Part shown: positions 1 to 9,752 of the stretch, piece by piece
How the letters are laid out: every line of letters begins with the position of its first letter
Position numbering within the stretch: the stretch's first letter is position 1
The notes under the pieces: generated by a model
What the model was told of the DNA's origin: nothing
Database searches by the model: none
Seen by the model: the letters and a program-made list of their open reading frames with translations, nothing else
Position numbers and translations under genes: made by a program
NCBI GenBank assembly: GCA_023430565.1
Contig: JAEZAD010000222.1
Location: 1-15,677, forward strand
Length of the DNA: 15,677 nt
Direction: 5' to 3'
From: Verrucomicrobiota bacterium
GTDB lineage: Bacteria; Verrucomicrobiota; Verrucomicrobiia; Opitutales; Opitutaceae

Positions 1-2011
1 CCACGCGCACCCCGATCGCATTCGCCACCGCATTCGCGATCGCCGCCGCCGTCGGCACCGTGCACGGCTCGCCCACCCCAATCACTCCCCGCTCCGGCTG
101 GTTCAACAACACGATCCGAATCTCCGGAATATCCGCCGCCCCCGGCAGCTTGTAGGTCTCCAGATTCGCATTCAGCACCACCCCCGTCCGCGCATCCATC
201 ACCCGCTGCTCATACAACGCATATCCGAGTCCCATGATCACGCCGCCGTTGATCTGACTCTCGCACGTCAGCGCATTCACGACGGCTCCGACATCCTGCA
301 CGACGAGCATTTTTCGCACCTTCACGAATCCCGTCTCCGTGTCCACTTCCACCTCCGCGAACTGCACGCCGCACGCGCCGCCCGCCGACAACCCTTCGCG
401 CCACGCTCCGCGCACCTGCAACGGCGCCGATCCGATCTTCGCGCACGCCGCCTTCCAGTTCTTCCCGCGCGGATCCTCGATCCCCGAAATTTCCTTCAAC
501 TTCGCCAACACCTTCTCGCACGTGTCGTAAATCGCGGGCGACACCGAGGCCGTCGTCTGACTCCCCCCGCTCGCCCCACTCGGCGGAAAACGCGTGTCGC
601 CCACCCGAACGCCAATCCACTCCCGGTCGATGCCCAACATCTCCGCCGCCACCACCTGCACCACCGTCCGCGAGCCCGTCCCCAAGTCCTGCGTCCCCAC
701 CCGCACCTCCACCGTGCCGTCGCGATTCACCTCGATCTCCGCCTGCGTGCCCCGCCCTCCGCTCATCCACGCCGCGCCCGCGCAACCCACGCCCACCTTC
801 ACCGCCCCCTCCGTCGCGCCCGGCTTCCGATACTTTTCCTTCCAACCGAATTCCTTCGCGCCGATCTCGTATTCCATCCGCCGAATCTCCGACGGATCGT
901 TCTTCAACCGCATCTCCACCGGATCGATCCCGAGCTTCACCGCCAGCTCGTCCAAGATTCCCTCCATCCCCACCGACGCCACCGGATGCCCCGGCGCGCG
1001 CATCGCGCACGACTGCCCCGCGTTCACCGCCACGCTCCCCTGCTTCACCCGCGTCGTATCCGGTTTGTAAATATACGGCGCCGGAAACGCCGCCCCGCCG
1101 CTCCCGCCTTCGTTCGTCACCCCCGAGCTGAATCCCGGTGTCCCAAACGACTGCAGCTCGAACGCCGTCAATCGCCCATCCTTCGTTCCACCCAGCTTGA
1201 TCTTCTGCCACGACGACGGCCGGTTCCCCACTGCGAGCGCCTGTTCGAACCGCGTCAACACCAGCTTCACCGGCGCGTTCGCCGCTTTCGCCAGCCGCGC
1301 GCACAAGACACCTTCCACGCCCGGCGCAAATTTCGATCCGAATCCGCCGCCCATGTGCTCGCAGATCACGCGCACCTTGCTCTGCGGCAGCCCCATCGCC
1401 TGCGCATACACGTCCCGGCAAATAAACACCGCCTGCGTCGACGACCACGCCGTCAATTCGTCGTCCTCCACGCGCACCACATGTGCATGCGGCTCCATCG
1501 GCTCGTGGATCTGCACCGGCGTCCCAAACGTCGCCTCCACCACCGCGTCCGACGCCGCCAGCGCCGCCTCCACGTCGCCCGTCTCCGCAATCTTCCCTTC
1601 GCCGAAATTCGCCTGCCCCGGCACCACCTGCGGCGCTCCGGTCCGCATCGCATCGACTTCCTTCACCACAAACTCCCGCGGCTCCGCGTCCACCACGATC
1701 AGTTCCAGCGCTTCCATCACCGCATCGCGACTCGTCCCGGCCACCGCCGCGATCTCCTGCCCATAATACCGCAGGTCGAACTCGCCTTCGTGCATCTTCA
1801 CCACCGCGCGAATCCCCGGCGCCTCGGCCGCGTTTGAAACATCCACCGACCGCACGTGCGCCGCCGGCCACTTCGACCGCAGGATCGCCCCGTAAAGCAT
1901 TCCCGCCGGCACAACGTCCGTCGTGAACTTCGCCCGCCCCGACACCTTCGCCGGCCCGTCCACCCGGGTCACCAGCTTTCCCAGATAACGCGTCTGTTTA
2001 GGCCAGCCCAT
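1..2011 (-). CDS. Xanthine dehydrogenase-family molybdopterin-binding subunit (3' end cut by window edge)
   Basis: Large molybdenum-cofactor subunit of a xanthine/aldehyde oxidoreductase-type hydroxylase (COG1529). I translated 670 residues from the ATG at 2011; the frame has no stop before the left edge. Visible motifs: the Q-loop-like GGGFGSK (about 221-227), CAMRAPG (335-341, matching the conserved arginine loop of the active site), GTQDLGTGSRTV (439-450), SGGSQTTAS (481-489), and GVGEP (645-649), whose glutamate is the catalytic base in this family. GVGEP lies close to the C-terminus in homologues, so probably only a few tens of residues are missing. The start overlaps the end of the [2Fe-2S] subunit gene by 14 nt, implying translational coupling. 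It carries no signal peptide of its own and would be exported as a complex with the Tat-tagged small subunit, as in PaoABC. The substrate cannot be told from sequence. A separate FAD subunit is not in the window. Confidence 0.93.
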   Translation of the reverse strand, partial: MGWPKQTRYLGKLVTRVDGPAKVSGRAKFTTDVVPAGMLYGAILRSKWPAAHVRSVDVSNAAEAPGIRAVVKMHEGEFDLRYYGQEIAAVAGTSRDAVMEALELIVVDAEPREFVVKEVDAMRTGAPQVVPGQANFGEGKIAETGDVEAALAASDAVVEATFGTPVQIHEPMEPHAHVVRVEDDELTAWSSTQAVFICRDVYAQAMGLPQSKVRVICEHMGGGFGSKFAPGVEGVLCARLAKAANAPVKLVLTRFEQALAVGNRPSSWQKIKLGGTKDGRLTAFELQSFGTPGFSSGVTNEGGSGGAAFPAPYIYKPDTTRVKQGSVAVNAGQSCAMRAPGHPVASVGMEGILDELAVKLGIDPVEMRLKNDPSEIRRMEYEIGAKEFGWKEKYRKPGATEGAVKVGVGCAGAAWMSGGRGTQAEIEVNRDGTVEVRVGTQDLGTGSRTVVQVVAAEMLGIDREWIGVRVGDTRFPPSGASGGSQTTASVSPAIYDTCEKVLAKLKEISGIEDPRGKNWKAACAKIGSAPLQVRGAWREGLSAGGACGVQFAEVEVDTETGFVKVRKMLVVQDVGAVVNALTCESQINGGVIMGLGYALYEQRVMDARTGVVLNANLETYKLPGAADIPEIRIVLLNQPERGVIGVGEPCTVPTAAAIANAVANAIGVRV

Positions 2012-2681
2012 GATGTTTCACCGTGATCACCTTCACCGCGCTCGCGCTCTTCGCCCCGCCCGCTCCGAGCGCCGCCGCAAAGATCCGCGGATACGATCCG
2101 CAGCGACACAGATTTCCCGCGCACGCCCGCCGAACCTCGTCCGCCGTCGGGTGCGGACTCTTCCGCAACAACGCCGTCAACGTCATCACCACGCCCGGCG
2201 AGCAATACCCGCACTGCAACCCATCGTGCTCCACCAGCGCCTGCTGCAGCATCGAAAGTTTCCCATCCTTCATCACGCCTTCGATCGTCTCCACCACCGC
2301 CCCCTGCGCCTCGATCGCCAGCACTGAACACGCATACACCGGCTCGCCGTTCAACAATACCGTGCACGCCCCGCAACTCGCCCGGTCGCACGACTCCTTC
2401 GCCCCTGTCAGGCCCGCGTGGATACGCAGCGCCTCCAGCAGCGTCGTCCGCGGCTCGACCTGCAGCGTCACCGCCCGGCCGTTGACGTTCAACTCCACCG
2501 GCGCCGCCGCCGGTCCAAGTTCGCGCTCCCGCACCTTTTCCTCCGCCAGCGCCTTCGTCACACCCGGCGAACCCAGCGCCGCCGCGACCACCGCCGATGT
2601 CCCCAGCGATCTCAAAAATCCCCGTCGCGTCACGCCTCGCGTGTCGTCGCCGCCAATCGGATTTCGGGGCCTCGTAGTCAT
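1998..2681 (-). CDS. Tat-exported [2Fe-2S] subunit of xanthine dehydrogenase-family oxidoreductase
   Basis: Small iron-sulfur subunit that passes electrons from the molybdenum centre; 227 residues from the ATG at 2681. The N-terminus has a twin-arginine signal (TRRGFLRSLG, residues 18-27), a hydrophobic stretch and a plausible ALA cleavage site near residue 46, so the enzyme is expected to be periplasmic like PaoABC/YagTSR. The plant-type ferredoxin domain has C98, C103, C106 and C118; the helical second domain has C157, C160, C192 and C194, matching the two-cluster pattern of the family. Reading further upstream to 2771 adds about 30 Gly/Arg-rich residues in front of the Tat signal, which is unlikely, so I chose 2681. 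No clear Shine-Dalgarno precedes it; a 7-bp inverted repeat does. It is first in the operon, overlapping the molybdopterin gene. Confidence 0.93.
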   Translation of the reverse strand: MTTRPRNPIGGDDTRGVTRRGFLRSLGTSAVVAAALGSPGVTKALAEEKVRERELGPAAAPVELNVNGRAVTLQVEPRTTLLEALRIHAGLTGAKESCDRASCGACTVLLNGEPVYACSVLAIEAQGAVVETIEGVMKDGKLSMLQQALVEHDGLQCGYCSPGVVMTLTALLRKSPHPTADEVRRACAGNLCRCGSYPRIFAAALGAGGAKSASAVKVITVKHHGLA

Positions 2682-2682
2682 C

Positions 2683-2698
2683 GCGCTCGACCGAGCGC
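2683..2698. repeat. 7-bp perfect inverted repeat just before the [2Fe-2S] gene start
   Basis: GCGCTCG, a 2-nt spacer, then CGAGCGC, ending one base from the ATG at 2681 on the minus strand. In mRNA it would form a small hairpin over the ribosome-binding region (the 2-nt loop means the inner pair must open), or it could be a DNA operator. Its function is not known. Confidence 0.5.
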
Positions 2699-2813
2699 CG
2701 CCACCCTGCTCCCGCCACTCCGCCCCGCCAAGCCCCGTCGCACCCGCCCCACACGGTATTCCAAACCCCAAACCATCCTAACACCTCCGCTGATGCCCCC
2801 TGCGGACGTAACC

Positions 2814-2834
2814 GCGAGCGTCAGCGAGCCGAGC
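2814..2834. repeat. Direct repeat GCGAGC in the divergent intergenic region
   Basis: GCGAGC occurs at 2814-2819 and 2824-2829, exactly 10 nt apart, with a related CGAGC at 2830-2834. It lies between the divergent oxidoreductase and ybeY genes. The one-turn spacing would suit an operator; it could equally be one copy of a dispersed genomic repeat. I see no convincing promoter hexamers in the 200-nt gap. Confidence 0.4.
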
Positions 2835-2881
2835 TTTCACCATTGCCGCTCCCCCGCATCCGCGCCGGAATCTTTCCACTC

Positions 2882-3397
2882 GTGAACCCACGTTCGATCT
2901 CGATCGCCAACCGTCACCCGCGCCTCCGCCTCGATCGCCGCGCCATCAAACGCGCCATCGCCCTCCTCGATGCCAACCACACCGCCTTCGAAATCCGCAC
3001 CCCTATCTTCCTCACCGGCGAACTCTCCCTCGTTTTCCTCACCGACGCCGCCCTCGCCCAACTCCACGCCGACTTCCTCGACGACCCGTCGATCACCGAC
3101 GTCATCACGTTCGAAGGCGACCCCACCGCCGGCCTCGCCGGCGAAATCTGCGTCTCCGCCGACGCCGCCCTCCGCCAGATCGCTCCCCGCGCTTCTCCTT
3201 CACGTCCGCTTCCGAAGAAACTCCTCTCCGCCTTCTCCGCCGAGCTCACGCTCTACGTCATCCATGGCTGGCTCCACCTCGCTGGCTACGACGACCTCCA
3301 GCCCGCCAAAAAACGCGTGATGCGCCGCGCCGAAAAACGCTCTCTGCAATTGCTGCGCAGCCATGGCGATTGCATCCCGCGCTTCTCCGTCGTCTAA
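2882..3397 (+). CDS. ybeY: Endoribonuclease YbeY (rRNA maturation factor), variant metal site
   Basis: Metal-dependent endoribonuclease of the UPF0054 family, involved in 16S rRNA 3'-end maturation and 70S ribosome quality control in the cytoplasm. The GTG start at 2882 gives 171 residues, usual for the family, beginning with the typical 'SISIANRHPRLRLD'. A TTG at 2843 would add 13 residues not expected in the family. The signature is at 128-138: H128-GWL-H132-LAGYD-D138. In E. coli the third ligand is histidine (GYDH); here it is aspartate. The segment 'FLDDPSITDVITF' also has leucine where E. coli has the conserved Arg59. From memory, Bacteroidota and related YbeY proteins share both changes, so this is probably a subtype rather than a dead enzyme. 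No Shine-Dalgarno is evident. Confidence 0.9.
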   Translation: MNPRSISIANRHPRLRLDRRAIKRAIALLDANHTAFEIRTPIFLTGELSLVFLTDAALAQLHADFLDDPSITDVITFEGDPTAGLAGEICVSADAALRQIAPRASPSRPLPKKLLSAFSAELTLYVIHGWLHLAGYDDLQPAKKRVMRRAEKRSLQLLRSHGDCIPRFSVV

Positions 3398-3415
3398 TCC
3401 GGGCTCCCGCCCGCC

Positions 3416-3715
3416 ATGAACCCGCAAAACCAGGTCCGAGTCGCGCTGGCCTTGTGGATCCAGTTGCCGCCCGCGTTCGCCTAGGTGTCGCCCGATCGTC
3501 TCGGCATCGAGCTCGGCAGCAACCTCGCCGGCGGCAAACCCGTGCTGACCCGCGCCGTCGGTCCGAGTCTGTCCGCCATGGGTGTATCCAATCCTCTGGC
3601 ACACCCGACCTCCGCCTCCTTCTCGCCAATGGCACCGACTGGGACGACCTGCCGCACACCCAGGGGGTCCTGCAGGACGCTATCGTCCCAGCCCGCAACC
3701 CCGCACTAATCCTCG
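3416..3715 (+). pseudogene. Degraded fragment of a verrucomicrobial 'RAVGPSL' secreted-protein domain, frameshifted
   Basis: The 381-nt stretch between ybeY and the DUF502 gene holds no intact gene but has recognisable debris. Frame 2 begins ATG at 3416, hits TAG at 3482-3484, then reads 'LGIELGSNLAGGKPVLTRAVGPSLSAMGVSNPLAHP' up to about 3609 (quoted in pieces: LTRAVGPSLSAMGV is the key part). From about 3600, frame 1 continues the similarity as TPDLRLLLANGTDWDD and on to NPALIL near 3715. Joined, these resemble the repeated domain in large Opitutaceae secreted proteins with the pattern 'L(I/V)RAVGPxLxxFGVxxxLxxPxLxLFxxxG'. The in-frame stop and the frameshift near 3600-3612 mean it cannot be expressed whole. 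The family match is from memory; the frameshift is visible in the sequence. Confidence 0.6.
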
Positions 3716-3778
3716 TTGCCGCAGACCGTCCCCTTTTTCCGTGCCTTCCCGCCCGCCTGAGCTACCGTGCGTCCGCTC

Positions 3779-4450
3779 ATGTCGTCCGAAGTCACCACGC
3801 CCGCACCGGCCTCACGTCTCGTCACGTTTCGCAACGCCTTTATCTCCGGCGCCCTCCTCCTCGCCCCGCTTATCGTCACGATCCTCGCGTTCAAATGGGT
3901 CATCGACGCCGTCGGCGGCACATTTCGGCCGATCTATTTGGCCTATCTTCCCGAGGCGCTGCAGAACATCCCCTTCCTCTGGGATCTCGTCGCCACCCTC
4001 ATCGTCGTCCTCCTCGTCACCGCTCTCGGTTTTCTTTCCAACTACGTTTTCGGCAAAGTCTTCCTCAGCATGGCCGAGCGCGCCATCCAGCGCATCCCCG
4101 GGGTTGGCGGCCTCTACAACTCCGTCAAACAAATCGTCGCCACCTTCCGCAGCCAAAACCGCAACCTCTTCAGTAAAACCGTCCTCGTCGAATTCCCCCG
4201 CGACGGAGTCTGGGTCATCGGTTTCCTCACCAACAAACAGCAAGGCGAACCCCACCAGCTCATCGCCTCCGAAACCGTCACGCTCTTCGTCCCCACCGCC
4301 CCCAACCCCACCAGCGGCTTCCTCGTCATGGTGCCCCGCGAAAAGGTCACCGAACTCGAAATGCCCGTCGGCGACGCGATGAAGATGATCGTCTCCGGCG
4401 GCGCCGTGATCCCGTCCTGGCCCGCCGTAAAAACCTCCGCGCTCCCCTGA
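3779..4450 (+). CDS. DUF502 family inner-membrane protein
   Basis: A 223-residue membrane protein of the DUF502/COG2928 family, whose biochemical role is not established. Two hydrophobic segments are clear: about residues 20-40 (AFISGALLLAPLIVTILAFK) and 63-88 (PFLWDLVATLIVVLLVTALG and following). After them comes the family hallmark IPGVGGLYNSVKQIV, then a soluble beta-rich part containing VLVEFPRDGVWVIGFLT and, near the end, VSGGAVIPS, all standard for DUF502. I chose the ATG at 3779; a GTG at 3767 in the same frame is possible and would add four residues. It is preceded by a pseudogene and followed by a repeat-rich intergenic region, so it looks like a single-gene unit. Confidence 0.88.
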   Translation: MSSEVTTPAPASRLVTFRNAFISGALLLAPLIVTILAFKWVIDAVGGTFRPIYLAYLPEALQNIPFLWDLVATLIVVLLVTALGFLSNYVFGKVFLSMAERAIQRIPGVGGLYNSVKQIVATFRSQNRNLFSKTVLVEFPRDGVWVIGFLTNKQQGEPHQLIASETVTLFVPTAPNPTSGFLVMVPREKVTELEMPVGDAMKMIVSGGAVIPSWPAVKTSALP

Positions 4451-4456
4451 CCCCAT

Positions 4457-4533
4457 CTTTCTCGTTCTCGTTCTCTTTCTCGGATCGAAAGCGCCCCTAA
4501 ATCAGGCCAGCCGACGAACGAGAAAGAGCACGA
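4457..4533. repeat. Hexamer-based inverted repeat (TCGTTC family), copy 1
   Basis: A pyrimidine tract of near-hexamer units (CTCGTT, CTCGTT, CTCTTT) at 4457-4482 is followed, after a 36-nt loop, by the purine tract at 4515-4533. Arms 4468-4482 and 4519-4533 are 15 nt and complementary except for one position. It lies just downstream of the DUF502 stop and could act as a transcript 3' end, but no U-run follows. The same motif family occurs at 7938 and 9651. Confidence 0.75.
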
Positions 4534-4571
4534 CAGTGAGTTAAGTAGACAGATGGAGCTCCCCTGAGCAC

Positions 4572-5225
4572 ATGCCCGCGCTCCCGCTCCAGACCGACGC
4601 CTTCATCCTCCAGAAGCGCCCGCCCTCCGACTCATTTCAAAGCCTCACCGCCTTCTCCGCCACCCACGGCCCGCTCCTCGTCCTCCAGCGCGTCAGCAAG
4701 AAAACCTCCACCACCGCCCTCGCGCTCGATCTCTTCGACGAAGCCTCGCTCTCTCTCGAATCCTCCAACCAGGGCCAGACCTGGTTCCTCAAGGAAACCC
4801 GCCTCCTCGCTCGCCACGACACCCTTGGCCGCAGCTACGACACCCTGCGCCACGCGTCATCGCTCGCCTCGCTCGTCGCCCGCAACCCCGTCCCCGAGGA
4901 ATCCCGTTCCGCCGTCGCCTCCCTCCTTCGCCAGGCCCTCGCCGCCTTCGCGTCCACCCCGCGCGCCGACCTCGTCTGGTTCAAAAGCCTCTACCGCTTC
5001 GCCCGTGACGAAGGTTACCCCCTAAAGGAGCACTGGTTCCCCACCCTCCCCGCCGCCGACCGCACCGCCGTCGCCACCGTCCTCAACTCCCCCCTTTCGC
5101 AACTCACGACTTCTCCCGAAAATTGTCACTTAATAGGTGACAATCCTTCCTCGCCCGCCGTCGCCCGCCTCACCTCCCGCCTCGAGGAATACCTCCGAGG
5201 TCACACCGAAATCCTTCTCGACTAG
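4572..5225 (+). CDS. RecO-like protein (probable DNA repair/recombination mediator)
   Basis: 217 residues. The N-terminal 90 or so residues resemble the RecO OB-fold: 'LQTDAFILQKRPPSDSFQ', then a 'FSATHGPLLVLQRVSKK' segment that fits the RecO pattern of 'LFTREHG.L..(V/A)..ARK'. The rest is helical, with 'LVWFKSLYRFARDEGYPLKE' around residues 135-154, compatible with the RecO C-terminal helical domain. It lacks the Cys4 zinc finger of many RecO proteins. RecO loads RecA on SSB-coated ssDNA with RecR. The neighbour is a nuclease-helicase, which fits a repair role but does not prove it. The start is ATG at 4572, with GGAG about 13 nt upstream. The last 35 codons contain a perfect 8-bp palindrome with an AT-rich spacer, out of character with the gene. 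A diverged hypothetical protein is the alternative. Confidence 0.55.
   Translation: MPALPLQTDAFILQKRPPSDSFQSLTAFSATHGPLLVLQRVSKKTSTTALALDLFDEASLSLESSNQGQTWFLKETRLLARHDTLGRSYDTLRHASSLASLVARNPVPEESRSAVASLLRQALAAFASTPRADLVWFKSLYRFARDEGYPLKEHWFPTLPAADRTAVATVLNSPLSQLTTSPENCHLIGDNPSSPAVARLTSRLEEYLRGHTEILLD
5122..5144. repeat. AT-rich 8-bp perfect inverted repeat inside the RecO-like gene
   Basis: ATTGTCAC (5122-5129), spacer TTAATAG, GTGACAAT (5137-5144). It encodes 'NCHLIGDN' in the RecO-like frame and lies about 150 nt before the helicase start. It stands out from GC-rich surroundings. It may be a small mobile palindrome or an operator for the downstream gene; I cannot tell which. Confidence 0.7.
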
Positions 5226-5292
5226 CCGCTCCCGCTCATCGCCCCGATTTCGATTTCCCTTCCACGCGCACCCCGTGTTGCGTGAGTCCTCC

Positions 5293-7932
<2,640 letters not shown>

Positions 7933-7937
7933 GGCCA

Positions 7938-8038
7938 TCGTTCTCTTTCTCGTTCTCGACTTGGTCACGCAGACCACCCAAAAGCCCCGCCCCTCCCTCC
8001 CCCTTAGTCCTCGTGCTCGTAATCCTGCTCGTGCTCCC
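7938..8038. repeat. Pyrimidine-rich hexamer-type repeats (TCGTTC family), copy 2
   Basis: The gap between the helicase and pyrR (7933-8105) contains TCGTTCTC-type units at 7938-7959 and, about 50 nt on, CTCGTGCTCGT and CTGCTCGTGCTC at about 8010-8037. No complementary purine arm follows, unlike the copies at 4457 and 9651. I see no clear promoter and no PyrR-binding-loop sequence in this gap. Confidence 0.6.
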
Positions 8039-8105
8039 CCTCCGCCAAAATCCGCCCCGACATTTCGCTTTACCGCGCCATCCGCCCTCCCCACAACCAA
8101 CCCTC

Positions 8106-8669
8106 GTGGCCACACCGAAGACCATCGGCCCCGACGAAATCCACGCCGCGATCGAGCGGCTCGCCGCCGCCATTTCCGAGCGCCACGCGGCCACCCCGCA
8201 ACTTCTCCTCCTCGGCATCGCCAACGGCGGCATCGAACTCGCCCGCCGCCTCGCCTCCCGCCTCTCAACTCTCAACTCCCAACTCTCAACTCGTTCCGGC
8301 GTCGTCGACATCTCCTTCCACCGCGACGACATCGGCCGCAACCCCATCCCCAAGGAGTTCGCCGCGACCCACATTCCCGCCGATGTAAACGGCGCCACCG
8401 TCATCCTCGTCGACGACGTCCTTTTCTCCGGCCGCACCGTGAAAGCCGCCCTCGACGAGCTCTTCGACCACGGCCGCCCCACCAAAGTCGAACTCGCCAT
8501 CCTCGTCGATCGCGCCGGCCGCCGCCTCCCCTTTGCGGCCGACTACACCGGCCTCACTGTCGAAGCCACCTCCGCGGAAAAAGTCACCGTGAGACTCGAC
8601 CCCTCGAACCACGCCAGCGACGCCATCCGCCTCGTCCCCGCCCCCGCCCATCGCCAATCGGAGCTCTGA
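8106..8669 (+). CDS. pyrR: PyrR: pyrimidine operon regulator / uracil phosphoribosyltransferase
   Basis: 187 residues from a GTG at 8106, close to the usual 180. The PRPP-binding signature VILVDDVLFSGRT has D103-D104 and ends at T111. 'LLLLGIANGGIELARRLASRL' and 'ISFHRDDIGRNPIP' match the GI..GG..LA..L and (L/F)YRDD segments of PyrR. In Bacillus the protein binds pyr mRNA in a UMP/UTP-dependent way to cause attenuation, and has weak UPRTase activity (uracil + PRPP to UMP). Residues 53-62 (LSTLNSQLST) are encoded by a heptamer repeat and fall in the loop between the first helix and the YRDD strand, where PyrR proteins vary. It is followed at 35 nt by pyrB. No PyrR RNA target is recognised here, so whether it regulates in this organism is inference. 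Confidence 0.93.
   Translation: MATPKTIGPDEIHAAIERLAAAISERHAATPQLLLLGIANGGIELARRLASRLSTLNSQLSTRSGVVDISFHRDDIGRNPIPKEFAATHIPADVNGATVILVDDVLFSGRTVKAALDELFDHGRPTKVELAILVDRAGRRLPFAADYTGLTVEATSAEKVTVRLDPSNHASDAIRLVPAPAHRQSEL
8263..8290 (+). repeat. Heptamer repeat TCTCAAC family, 4 units, in pyrR
   Basis: Units TCTCAAC, TCTCAAC, TCCCAAC, TCTCAAC inside a conserved housekeeping gene, in the same strand orientation as the copies in the helicase. The reverse orientation would give a TGA stop within 21 nt. Confidence 0.88.
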
Positions 8670-8676
8670 CCCAATC

Positions 8677-8704
8677 TCCCATCTTCCATCTGCCATCTCC
8701 CATA
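8677..8704 (+). repeat. Heptamer repeat TCCCATC family, 4 units, forming the pyrB leader
   Basis: Units TCCCATC, TTCCATC, TGCCATC, TCCCATA. The last unit ends on the base before the pyrB ATG at 8705, so the ribosome-binding region is wholly repeat and pyrimidine-rich, with no Shine-Dalgarno sequence. Confidence 0.8.
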
Positions 8705-9649
<945 letters not shown>

Positions 9650-9650
9650 C

Positions 9651-9745
9651 AATCGTTCTCGTTCTCTTAATCGTTCTCGTTCTCTCGAGTCAGAGCCGCG
9701 AACGACCCGGGAGAACGAGAAAGAGAACAAAGAACGAGAACGATT
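9651..9745. repeat. Long hexamer-based inverted repeat between pyrB and pyrC (TCGTTC family), copy 3
   Basis: Left arm starts AATCGTTCTCGTTCT (9651-9665); right arm ends AGAACGAGAACGATT (9731-9745): 15 nt perfectly complementary. Pairing continues imperfectly inward over roughly 37 nt per arm. It begins 2 nt after the pyrB stop and ends 7 nt before the pyrC ATG, filling the gap. As RNA it would be a strong hairpin next to the start codon; there is no U-run after it, so a classic intrinsic terminator is unlikely. Confidence 0.85.
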
Positions 9746-9752
9746 TCCTTTC

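Noticed and set aside
210..1871. Long Gly/Arg-rich open frame on the minus strand
   Set aside because: It overlaps the molybdopterin subunit in another frame of the same strand; composition is low-complexity and no domain is visible. It is a by-product of G-rich codon use.
2843..2881. Longer YbeY from a TTG start
   Set aside because: The extra 13 residues do not look like YbeY, whereas the GTG at 2882 gives the normal N-terminus.
9651..9745. Intrinsic terminator after pyrB
   Set aside because: The hairpin is strong but purine/pyrimidine-repeat based rather than GC-rich, and no T-run follows before pyrC; annotated as an inverted repeat instead.
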